NCBI GenBank assembly: GCA_022712855.1
Contig: JAFLJT010000206.1
Coordinates: 1 to 64,000, forward strand
Direction: 5' to 3'
Length of the DNA stretch: 64,000 nucleotides
Origin: Pseudodesulfovibrio sp.
GTDB taxonomy: Bacteria; Desulfobacterota; Desulfovibrionia; Desulfovibrionales; Desulfovibrionaceae
Shown here piece by piece: positions 8,778 to 16,747 of the stretch (within the stretch, counting starts at the first letter, position 1; each line of letters opens with the position of its first letter). Both the position numbers and the translations under genes were made by a program. The notes under the pieces are model-generated. The model was not told the DNA's origin and did no database searches. It saw only the letters and a program-made list of their open reading frames with translations.

Positions 8778-9350
8778 CTATCGTCTTTCCATCTGATAGT
8801 GTTCATAGATTGCTTTCCAATTCATATATTTCCAAATCAATTCAAATTGGGACAAGTCTAAGAATCGGGGAGAAATTTCTTTTGCATAACCCTTTAAGCC
8901 ATTATGCACCTCGGCAAATATCTCATCGCTAGTTGCCGATGTTAGAATATTTATACCAGATATTAGAATTTCACTGTCTTTGACTATGAACTTTTCCTTT
9001 TTAAAGCGGAGAGAATATCTTTCCTTGCTCATTTTATATAATGTTGCTCTTACTTGTGTATTCCAAAATCGTAAACGTAGAAAACCAATTATTTGATTGA
9101 ATTCCCAAGGATTGTACTGGCTTTTCTCTTCAAGTTCTCTTCTTTTTTTCTTTTCAGGGAATTCACTCCATTCAGCCTTCCGATAAGTATTATTTTCTAA
9201 CCTTTTAAGGTCATTACTGACCTTCGTCTCTACATCAGAGTCATGCTTTTCTAACGAAGTTCTGTATATTGGAAGGTCCAATAAATCCATAGTAGCCCGC
9301 CTTCTTTCAAAGTATTCATGGTCTCGTGGGGTTAAACTCCTCAAGCTCAA
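8778..9350 (-). CDS. Hypothetical protein, AT-rich orphan gene
   Basis: Up to 190 residues, highly charged (many K, R, E), with no signal peptide or membrane helix. I recognise no family. The first start in the frame is a TTG at 9350; an ATG at 9290 would give a 170-residue product, and neither has a clear ribosome site. Base composition is clearly more AT-rich than its neighbours, which suggests recent transfer. Confidence 0.5.
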   Translation of the reverse strand: MSLRSLTPRDHEYFERRRATMDLLDLPIYRTSLEKHDSDVETKVSNDLKRLENNTYRKAEWSEFPEKKKRRELEEKSQYNPWEFNQIIGFLRLRFWNTQVRATLYKMSKERYSLRFKKEKFIVKDSEILISGINILTSATSDEIFAEVHNGLKGYAKEISPRFLDLSQFELIWKYMNWKAIYEHYQMERR

Positions 9351-9473
9351 CCATTGATAGTAACAAGTTGAGACAAAAAAGTCTTAACTTTTAGTGTGGG
9401 TGTAAAGGCCACTTGCCTTGCGTTTTGTTTTAATTCTATATTGTTTTTTTCATAATTTATAAAGGAGAAGGTA

Positions 9474-9719
9474 ATGTCAGATAAAGAATGTCGTCGATGT
9501 GGAAATGAGTCCTTAGCTGATTATAATTGTGCTGAGTGTGGAGAAAATGCTGCTTTTGATAGTGATGAAAGCCATAGTATTGATACAACAGGATTTTTAT
9601 ACGAAATAGATGCAGATGGTGATTCTTCGCAACAGATTTGTTCGTGTGGCAACGAGGTCTTCGAAGTTATCTATCATGAGTACTGTAGCTGGTGTCAGCA
9701 TCAAGTCGATAAGGGGTAA
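9474..9719 (+). CDS. Small double zinc-ribbon-like protein
   Basis: 81 residues with Cys-x2-Cys pairs at C6/C9, C17/C20, an SC-x-C pair near residue 60 and CSWC near residue 74: two likely zinc-ribbon half sites separated by an acidic linker. AAGGAG lies 7 nt before the ATG. AT-rich, like the previous gene. Function unknown; zinc binding is inferred from the cysteines. Confidence 0.65.
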   Translation: MSDKECRRCGNESLADYNCAECGENAAFDSDESHSIDTTGFLYEIDADGDSSQQICSCGNEVFEVIYHEYCSWCQHQVDKG

Positions 9720-9803
9720 GGCTGTAATTTCGGAGAATTAGGGGCCACCTCCCTAATTCTGCGTAACAAAGCACATTATGACTCTGAATAAACGGAGGTT
9801 CTG

Positions 9804-10325
9804 ATGAAAATGAAAGGGCAAAGTGTCTTGATGTTTGTGGATAATGTTTTCGAGGATATGGAGCTTTTATATCCGTACTATCGCCTGATCGAGGAAGGCG
9901 CGGAAGTTGTGGTGGCCGGGCCTGAGGCTGGTGCCGTCTATACGGGTAAAAACGGGTATCCTTTTCGGTCTACTGCTGCCATTGCGGATCAACAGGCTAC
10001 GGATTTCGATCTTCTTGTCGTAGCTGGTGGTTTTGCTCCAGATAAACTGAGGCGCGATCCCAAAGTGCTGGAACTCACCCGCGAGATACACGAAGCCGGA
10101 AAAATCGTTGCCCATATTTGCCACGGCGGCTGGATTCCGATCTCCGCCGGAATCATGCAAGGCTTTGCCTGCACTTCAACGCCCGGAATCAAGGATGACC
10201 TCGTCAACGCAGGGGCCACATGGACTGACGAAGAAGTCGTCGTGGACCGAAATCAGGTCTCCTCCCGCAAACCGGACGACCTGCCAGCTTTCTGTCGGGC
10301 CATTGTGAACTTGGCAACGAAATAA
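9804..10325 (+). CDS. DJ-1/PfpI family protein
   Basis: 173 residues of the PfpI-type class I glutamine-amidotransferase-like fold. The nucleophile elbow is HICHGG with Cys106 followed by His107, and the conserved acidic residue is Glu20 (FEDMEL.YP). The family includes deglycase/protease/chaperone stress proteins; the exact activity is unknown. GGAGG precedes the ATG. It is the last gene before the left end of the putative transposon, and two terminators follow it. Confidence 0.88.
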   Translation: MKMKGQSVLMFVDNVFEDMELLYPYYRLIEEGAEVVVAGPEAGAVYTGKNGYPFRSTAAIADQQATDFDLLVVAGGFAPDKLRRDPKVLELTREIHEAGKIVAHICHGGWIPISAGIMQGFACTSTPGIKDDLVNAGATWTDEEVVVDRNQVSSRKPDDLPAFCRAIVNLATK

Positions 10326-10341
10326 GATTGATTTTGGAGGC

Positions 10342-10378
10342 CCCCACTAATCAACGTTCATTAATTAGTGGGGATTTT
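10342..10378 (+). terminator. Terminator-like hairpin after the PfpI gene
   Basis: CCCCACTAAT pairs with ATTAGTGGGG. Only a short T run follows. Confidence 0.55.
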
Positions 10379-10422
10379 GAATTAGCCAGATTGGCCCAAT
10401 AATAATCAGCTGATAGTTACTG

Positions 10423-10464
10423 TAAAACAGCCCGCGTCGGAGAATCCGGCGCGGGCTGTTTTGT
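10423..10464 (+). terminator. Rho-independent terminator, last feature before the transposon end
   Basis: AAAACAGCCCGCG pairs with CGCGGGCTGTTTT. It ends 20 bp before the TGT of the left transposon end. Confidence 0.8.
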
Positions 10465-10484
10465 TATCAAATGAGGTCTGGCGA

Positions 10485-10504
10485 TGTGGGCGAGTAATAA
10501 AGTT
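10485..10504 (+). mobile_element. Putative left end of a Tn7-like element (TnsB-type site)
   Basis: TGTGGGCGAGTAATAAAGTT starts with the TGT of Tn7-family ends. It matches the site at 42331 at 19 of 20 bases, and the reverse complement of the right end at 42306-42325 at 19 of 20. The five bases before it are GGCGA. Only this one site is clear; the next 260 bp to the first gene are AT-rich and hold no other good copy. Confidence 0.65.
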
Positions 10505-10764
10505 CTTAAGTCAATTGACTATGACGCTTGCTCAAGACCTCTTTTTGCAAACTTTACGCACACAACTTATAGGGTTCATCCGGCTAAAGAGTACTTTTCT
10601 AATTGTTTAAGCGTATTTGCGTACACTGGAATACTGCCATGCCGGAGACCATATATCGTAAAAATAGTAGGCTTAAGCGCGAACTTATTCTTTTCATGGG
10701 TCTAACTAGTAGTCGTGTTGTGATAAATGAGTTATATGGTGTACTCTTTATTTTGGAGGCTCCA

Positions 10765-11994
10765 ATGAAAATAGTATCTCGCTTGATCGTCGCAATTGTA
10801 TTTATCTGTCTCTTTGCTTCCTCGAGTATGGCCGCGTCCCCACTCGCACCGGTTCATATTTACCTTGATGCTGATATGACAGGTGCCAGATCTTCCACCG
10901 TATCCATTGAGCGAGGCATCCGTACCGCCTTGGCGGAAAACGGGAACAGGTTGGGCGAGCGTCCTGTGGAGCTCATTGTACTCAATCATCGGGGCAATTC
11001 AGCCAGGAGTTTGGCCAATTTGAAAAAGTATCTTGCTGATCAGGATGCGTTGGTCGTGTTCGCGGGGTTGCATTCGCCACCACTGTTGGCCCATCGGCAA
11101 TTTATCAATGACAATCATATACTCCTCCTCGACCCTTGGGCAGCTGCAGGGCCGATAACTCGTCCCCCGGATAACAACAACTGGATTTTTCGATTGTCTG
11201 TGGATGATAGCAAGGCTGGAGAGGTCATCGTTCATCGGGCTATTGATCAAAGGGAATTCAAAAATCCAGCTTTGCTTTTGGAAAATACGGGTTGGGGAAA
11301 GTCCAATAGCAGGACGATGAGAGCAAGCCTTGGTAAACGAGGCATTACCCCGACACAAGTGTCTTGGTTCGACTGGGGGCTGAAGGAAACCGGGGCCAAG
11401 ATCATGTTGCGAAATATCAAAGAGTCGGGAGCTGATGTTATCTTCATGGTAGCCAACGCACCCGAAGGGAAAGTTCTCTGTAAGGCCATGCACGATTTAC
11501 CCGAGTCCGAGCGGCTTCCCATAGTCAGTCATTGGGGTATTACCGGCGGTGATTTTCCGCAGGTTGTCTCCGCGAGTATACGAGAGACGTTGGATTTGGA
11601 ATTTATCCAGACACGTTTTTCCTTTTTTGATATGGGAGATGCTCCGTTTCCAAACTCTGTTTTCAAAAAAGTGGGGGAACTGTTTCCTGAGGTTGCAGAG
11701 CCCGTCGACATTACGGCTCCGACTGGTTTCATTCACGGTTATGACCTGACTCGTCTGCTCATAGCCGCTGTAAGGCAGGAAGGCCTGACTGGTGACATTA
11801 AAGCAAGTCGTTCTCAAATTCGTAATGCCTTGGAAAACCTGGAGCACCCTGTGCAGGGGTTGGTTAAGGTCTACATCCGTCCTTTCAGGCCATACAGTGT
11901 CGAGGCGTCTGATGCTCATGAGGCGTTGGGAATTGAAGATTTCACCTTTGGAAAATATGACAAACATGATGCAATCATCCTCATCAAAGAATAG
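10765..11994 (+). CDS. Periplasmic binding protein, branched-chain amino acid (Peripla_BP_6) type
   Basis: 409 residues: a signal peptide (MKIVSRLIVAIVFICLFASSSMA), then a type I periplasmic-binding fold. I use the ATG at 10765 because GGAGG precedes it and the signal peptide starts there. There is no permease nearby. Instead the gene overlaps a membrane sensor kinase by 38 nt, so it probably delivers a ligand to that sensor rather than to a transporter (inference, by analogy with TorT/TorS-type pairs). A 31-codon fragment of a second copy survives at 16635. Confidence 0.8.
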   Translation: MKIVSRLIVAIVFICLFASSSMAASPLAPVHIYLDADMTGARSSTVSIERGIRTALAENGNRLGERPVELIVLNHRGNSARSLANLKKYLADQDALVVFAGLHSPPLLAHRQFINDNHILLLDPWAAAGPITRPPDNNNWIFRLSVDDSKAGEVIVHRAIDQREFKNPALLLENTGWGKSNSRTMRASLGKRGITPTQVSWFDWGLKETGAKIMLRNIKESGADVIFMVANAPEGKVLCKAMHDLPESERLPIVSHWGITGGDFPQVVSASIRETLDLEFIQTRFSFFDMGDAPFPNSVFKKVGELFPEVAEPVDITAPTGFIHGYDLTRLLIAAVRQEGLTGDIKASRSQIRNALENLEHPVQGLVKVYIRPFRPYSVEASDAHEALGIEDFTFGKYDKHDAIILIKE

Positions 11995-14176
11995 CCAGGA
12001 CCTAGAAAATCAGCTGGAAGAGGTTGGTGGAGTCCGGACTTCATTTTCCAGACTTTTTACCTATTTTCTGATTGGTTTTTTTATTCTTCAGGTAGCCACG
12101 GGCATAGCTGTGATCGTTCTGTTCATCGGCGGTGAAATGTCGAAAATGCAGGAGACTAATGTCACAGAGAAACTGCAGAATCACGTGCATACTTTAGAAT
12201 CGTATATTGATGACCGCCTGGTGCTTCTGAATGATTATTCCAATTTGCCGATTATCATAGCGGGAACAATGGACCCCGGTGGTAAACTGGCGAATACGGT
12301 GGATTTCATTCAAGCTTTATCCATGTTGAAAGGGGAGGCATTTTTTTGCCTACAGGATTTTCAAGGTGAAGTCATTTATTCGGCATCCAAGGTTGCCCTT
12401 TTCAAACCCCAAGGTGAAGACTTCGAGCAATTGATGGATGGTGAAGTTGGAAGTTCTGTTGGTATTGTCATGAGTAAGACAGCTGATCCTGACTGTTGTT
12501 ACTGGCGGTTGAGTGTTCCAGTAAAGTATCACGGAAGCCCCGAAGGTGTCTTTTCAGTATTTATCCCGATAGAGTTGAGAGCCATGCGTTATGGTGGACA
12601 TGATGCCATGAGCTACATGGCCATCAAGAAGGGAGAGGACATAGTCTCCTCCATTGGGCACGCTCCCCCTCCTGCCGTTACTATTGCTCTCGAAACCAAA
12701 ACTCGTTTTCCCGGAATCAGTATCCTGCACAAGGTAAGCAAGCAGGATATAAACCAAAAGATACAATATCTTATTGCCGTGACTATAGTAGCCCTAGTGT
12801 TGGGAGCATCTGTCCTTTTCGTTATAGTTCAAATAGCTGGCAGAAAGCTTCTCATCGTTCCTCACACCAAGTTGCAGGCCATGAGTGATGGACTTGAAAA
12901 GGAAGTGGAAACGCGGACTGAGGATCTTAAAATGCGAACGGTCCAGCTTTCCGTCGAGATTCGAGAGCGGCGCGAGGCGGAGTTGGAAGCGCGTGAGACA
13001 GGGCAGTTGGTGTCAGCCTTGTTGGAAGGTATCGGGGCTGCATTTTTTATCATTAACCCTAAGACAGGTAGTGTTGTTCGTTCCAATTCGGTTGCCCAAA
13101 CTCTGTTTGGGCTTTCTCCCATGCAGTTGTCAGGCAAGCCTTGCACAGACGTTTTTACGAAGTCATTGGATGTCATGGCGGATTTGATTTGTCCTTCCTC
13201 CATCAAGGGCAACACCTATACTGAAGGTATTGGGTATCATGTAGATGGCCATTCATTTCCGGTGTCTCGATATCTGATGCCAATGGAGTTAAAAGGTGAG
13301 CAACATATCGGTGTTATAATGCTCGACATAACGGAGCGTAAGTCTCTTGAACGCCGCTTGAACATGGCACAAAAACTGGAATCGATCGGTGAGTTGGCTT
13401 CTGGGATTGCCCATGAGATCAATACTCCGATCCAGTATGTCGGCGACAGTATCCGGTTTGTTGAGGATGCATTCGGAGATATCACTGAGATATTGCAGGC
13501 GGAGGCTGAACTGATTCGGAAATGCCGTGAGGCGGGGTCGTATTCGGAACTTCTTGGAAAGATAGACAATTTGGCTGAAGATGCTGATTTGGATTTTGTC
13601 ATGGAGGAAATTCCTAAAGCGTGCATTCGTGCCCTCGAAGGCACCGATCGAGTCACAATCATTGTACGGGCCATGAAGAATTTTGCTCATCCTGGTGATG
13701 GGAAAAAGAGTCCTGTGGATATCAATCAGGCACTTGAGAACACCATTCTGGTTTCAAAGAATGAGTGGAAATACGTTGCGGACGTGGTGACGGATTTTGA
13801 TCCGGTACCGATGGTTCAGTGTTTGCCTGGAGACATAAACCAAGTGTTTCTGAATATCCTTGTCAATGCGGCCCATGCCATAGGCGATGTAGTGGGCAAC
13901 ACGGGAGAAAAAGGGACTATAAATATAGTTACGAGAGCTGGCACTGATGAAGTCGTCATCAGGATAGGCGATACTGGAAGTGGTATCCTCCCAGAACATC
14001 TTGAGAAAATATTCGATCCATTTTTTACGACAAAGGAAGTCGGCAGGGGGACAGGGCAGGGGTTGGCCATTGTCCATGATATCATCGTAGAACGCCATGG
14101 CGGTTCCATTGATCTTGAATCCGCGGTGGGAGAGGGCTCGACATTCGTCATCACTCTACCATTTGAAGCATCGTAA
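11957..14176 (+). CDS. Membrane sensor histidine kinase with extracytoplasmic sensor and PAS domain
   Basis: About 739 residues. A membrane helix near residues 35-60, an extracytoplasmic sensor region (about 70-265), a second helix (about 270-295), a coiled stretch, a PAS domain (about 350-460), a dimerisation domain with His486 in GIAHEINTP, and a C-terminal ATPase domain (G boxes GDTGSGI and GTGQGLAI). The start lies inside the preceding gene; ATGs at 11957, 11966 and 11969 are possible. An insertion of about 80 residues separates the H box from the N box. It precedes two response regulators. Confidence 0.85.
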   Translation: MTNMMQSSSSKNSQDLENQLEEVGGVRTSFSRLFTYFLIGFFILQVATGIAVIVLFIGGEMSKMQETNVTEKLQNHVHTLESYIDDRLVLLNDYSNLPIIIAGTMDPGGKLANTVDFIQALSMLKGEAFFCLQDFQGEVIYSASKVALFKPQGEDFEQLMDGEVGSSVGIVMSKTADPDCCYWRLSVPVKYHGSPEGVFSVFIPIELRAMRYGGHDAMSYMAIKKGEDIVSSIGHAPPPAVTIALETKTRFPGISILHKVSKQDINQKIQYLIAVTIVALVLGASVLFVIVQIAGRKLLIVPHTKLQAMSDGLEKEVETRTEDLKMRTVQLSVEIRERREAELEARETGQLVSALLEGIGAAFFIINPKTGSVVRSNSVAQTLFGLSPMQLSGKPCTDVFTKSLDVMADLICPSSIKGNTYTEGIGYHVDGHSFPVSRYLMPMELKGEQHIGVIMLDITERKSLERRLNMAQKLESIGELASGIAHEINTPIQYVGDSIRFVEDAFGDITEILQAEAELIRKCREAGSYSELLGKIDNLAEDADLDFVMEEIPKACIRALEGTDRVTIIVRAMKNFAHPGDGKKSPVDINQALENTILVSKNEWKYVADVVTDFDPVPMVQCLPGDINQVFLNILVNAAHAIGDVVGNTGEKGTINIVTRAGTDEVVIRIGDTGSGILPEHLEKIFDPFFTTKEVGRGTGQGLAIVHDIIVERHGGSIDLESAVGEGSTFVITLPFEAS

Positions 14177-14187
14177 GAGAGACTGTT

Positions 14188-15384
14188 ATGAAACGAAAAA
14201 TACTCTTTGTGGATGACGACCAGAATATTTTGGACAGCTTTCGGACGATGTTGCATTCGAAAAGAAAGGAATGGAAGTGCAGCTATGTCAATAGTGGAGC
14301 GGAAGGTTTGAAGTTGATTGAGCAAGAGCCCTTTGACGTGGTCATTGCCGATATGCGTATGCCCGGTATTGATGGGGCTGACTTTCTCAAGAAAGTTGCA
14401 GATATTCAGCCTGGTACTGTTCGCATGATTCTTTCGGGCTATTCAGAGATGCAGGCGTTACTCAAGTCGGTCAAATACGCCCATCAGTTCCTCAGCAAGC
14501 CATGTAGTTCGGAAATTATTATCAATGCAATTCGTCGGGTAACCGGGTTGGCCCATATTCTTAACGATGAATCTGTACGAACTGTTGTGGCCCGGTTGGA
14601 CGCATTGCCTGTGCTGCCCGATTTATACATCAAGATATCTCAGGAATTGCAAAGGTCGGAGCCGAATCTAAAACGTGTCGGAGAACTTGCCGAGGGGGAT
14701 GTTGGCATGGCGGCGACCTTGATGAAGGTCGTTAACTCTTCTTTTTTCGGGTTTTATGAAAATATTTCTTCTCCGGTCAGAGCTGTTATTCTGCTGGGGA
14801 CGGAAGCGGTTAAGGGGCTGATTCTGGGGGTACACCTCATGGAGAAGATCGATTTGTCGCTGCTCTCCGGGTATTCCGTCGAAGAATTATGGAAGCATTC
14901 TTTGCAGACCGGCTATCTCGCCAAGACCATCGCTAGATTGGAAACAACTGACGAGGCATTTGTTGAAAGCTGCTTTACTGCCGGAATGCTTCATGATGTG
15001 GGGAAGTTGGTATTTGTTACCCAGATGGACTCTCTGTATCAGCCGGTACTTGACTCGGTACGCCAGATTGGTGGACCTATCGTCGATTTTGAAAATAATG
15101 AATTGGGAGTGAGTCATGCGGAGATTGGAGCATATTTACTTGGTCTATGGGGGTTCAACGAGAATGTCGTGACGGGAGTGCATGGGCATCATGCCCCGGC
15201 ACGGTATGGGACGGGCTTGACATCAGCCCTTGTTGTTCATGTCGCCAATACTTTGCAGCATGAATTGGGATATCCTGAGTCGAATTTCATCTTTTCCCCA
15301 ATGGATATGGAATATCTTGCGGCGCAGGGAATGGATGAGCGTCTGCCGGACTGGATAGAAGCGTGCAAGAAACATATGGAGTAA
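14188..15384 (+). CDS. Response regulator with HDOD output domain
   Basis: 398 residues: an N-terminal receiver domain with acidic pocket DDD and phosphoacceptor Asp55, then an HDOD domain (about 130-330), a catalytically inactive relative of HD phosphohydrolases. A local MLHDVGK resembles an HD signature. Twelve nt after the kinase stop and followed by another receiver protein. HDOD regulators usually act by protein interaction in motility, biofilm or stress; the partner is not known. Confidence 0.88.
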   Translation: MKRKILFVDDDQNILDSFRTMLHSKRKEWKCSYVNSGAEGLKLIEQEPFDVVIADMRMPGIDGADFLKKVADIQPGTVRMILSGYSEMQALLKSVKYAHQFLSKPCSSEIIINAIRRVTGLAHILNDESVRTVVARLDALPVLPDLYIKISQELQRSEPNLKRVGELAEGDVGMAATLMKVVNSSFFGFYENISSPVRAVILLGTEAVKGLILGVHLMEKIDLSLLSGYSVEELWKHSLQTGYLAKTIARLETTDEAFVESCFTAGMLHDVGKLVFVTQMDSLYQPVLDSVRQIGGPIVDFENNELGVSHAEIGAYLLGLWGFNENVVTGVHGHHAPARYGTGLTSALVVHVANTLQHELGYPESNFIFSPMDMEYLAAQGMDERLPDWIEACKKHME

Positions 15385-15386
15385 CT

Positions 15387-16517
15387 ATGAGAGATGAACG
15401 AAAAGTCCTTTTTGTCGATGACGAGCAAAATATACTCGATACATACAGCGCTTCTCTGCGTAGACGGTTCAAAGTGGAAACAGCTCTTGGCCCTCTTGAA
15501 GGTTTGAATAAAATTAAAGACTCCGGTCCGTTTGCCGTTGTGGTGTCGGACTTGAAAATGCCGGGCATGGATGGCATCGCATTTCTTGCAAAAGTGCAAG
15601 AGGTGTCTCCTGAGACCGTCCGCGTCATGTTAACCGGGCATGCGGATCTCAACTCTGCCATCTCTGCCGTGAATGAAGGATCAGTATTTCGCTTTCTGAC
15701 AAAGCCGAGTCCTCTTGACGTGATGATCCGGACTCTGGAAATTTCCATAAAACAGTACTCGCTGGTCGTGGCTGAGCGAGAACTGTTGCGGGGAACTCTG
15801 CGTGGGAGCATCAAAGTCCTCACCGACATTCTCGGCTTGGTCAACCCCGAGGCGTTCGGTAGAAGCGAAAGGGTGAAACGGTTGGCCGGGTATATAGGGC
15901 AGCATCTCAACTTGAGACATACGCTTTATCTCGATCTGGCAGCGATGTTGAGCCAACTTGGCTGTGTGACCCTGACAGACACAGTATTGAAGAAGGTGTA
16001 CGAAGGGCAGGAGCTGGATGCCGAGGAGAAACAGGTATTCGACATGCATCCGGCTGTCACGGCAGGAATGCTTTCTCAGATTCCGAGGATGGACAAAGTG
16101 TCCGACATCATTCTTCACCAAAACGATAGTCTGGAAGATAATCCGGCCCTTCCTGTGGAGGCGCGCATTCTCAAAGCATGCCTAGACTACGACGTTCTGA
16201 TTCAGCAGGGAGCTGAAAAGCAAGATGCGATCGATGTTTTACGGCAGAGAGAAGGGGTCTATGACTTAAAGGTCATAGATGTATTGGAGCGCGGAACCGC
16301 CGGAGAGGAAGGATATGTCCGGCGAGAAGTTGATCTTGTTGAATTGCAGGCAGGTATGATTCTGGATGAAGCTCTGTGGAGTATTGATGAGGTGCATCTC
16401 ATGGCTGAGGGAACAGAAGTCACAGAGACAGCCTTGATGCGAATCGGTAATTTTATGAAGGCGAAAAGGCTGCCTCAGATGATACGTGTATTGGTTCCGA
16501 TCGAAGTTGTTGGTTGA
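15387..16517 (+). CDS. Response regulator with degenerate HD-GYP-like output
   Basis: 376 residues: a receiver domain with phosphoacceptor Asp55, then a helical region (about 140-270) that follows the HD-GYP layout. The HD pair is replaced (AMLSQLGCV where LLHDIG is expected) and no GYP signature is present. A C-terminal extension (about 310-376) resembles the tail of RpfG-type regulators. I read it as a non-catalytic regulator. Starts 2 nt after the previous stop, so the two are cotranscribed. Confidence 0.75.
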   Translation: MRDERKVLFVDDEQNILDTYSASLRRRFKVETALGPLEGLNKIKDSGPFAVVVSDLKMPGMDGIAFLAKVQEVSPETVRVMLTGHADLNSAISAVNEGSVFRFLTKPSPLDVMIRTLEISIKQYSLVVAERELLRGTLRGSIKVLTDILGLVNPEAFGRSERVKRLAGYIGQHLNLRHTLYLDLAAMLSQLGCVTLTDTVLKKVYEGQELDAEEKQVFDMHPAVTAGMLSQIPRMDKVSDIILHQNDSLEDNPALPVEARILKACLDYDVLIQQGAEKQDAIDVLRQREGVYDLKVIDVLERGTAGEEGYVRREVDLVELQAGMILDEALWSIDEVHLMAEGTEVTETALMRIGNFMKAKRLPQMIRVLVPIEVVG

Positions 16518-16634
16518 TGGGGAGCATGATGGCACGTTCTCGCTGGATGAAAAACCGGGTCCGAGTATTTTAAGATTTCATACAAAGTCTTTAAAAAATT
16601 ATGAAAAGATGTCTCGTTGGTGAGAAGTACTTAA

Positions 16635-16727
16635 GTCCGTATTGTTTTGGCTGAAGTAGATAATCGGTTGGCAGGCCGCCCTGTTGAAATCAAGATTCTC
16701 AATCATCGAGGTAATTCGGCCAGAAGT
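16635..16727 (+). pseudogene. Remnant of a second periplasmic binding protein gene
   Basis: Translates to 31 residues matching 31 contiguous residues of the 10765 product (its bases 10918-11010). The shared core is N-R-L-x-x-R-P-V-E, then LNHRGNSARS. It is open only after a TAA at 16632 and stops shortly after 16727 by running into the ribosome site of the next gene. It is the footprint of a deleted paralogue. Confidence 0.75.
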
Positions 16728-16747
16728 GGAAGCCCAGGAGGTTGGAA

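Noticed and set aside
10603-10764. 54-codon N-terminal extension of the binding-protein frame
   Set aside because: The signal peptide and GGAGG place the start at 10765. The upstream DNA is AT-rich transposon-end sequence.
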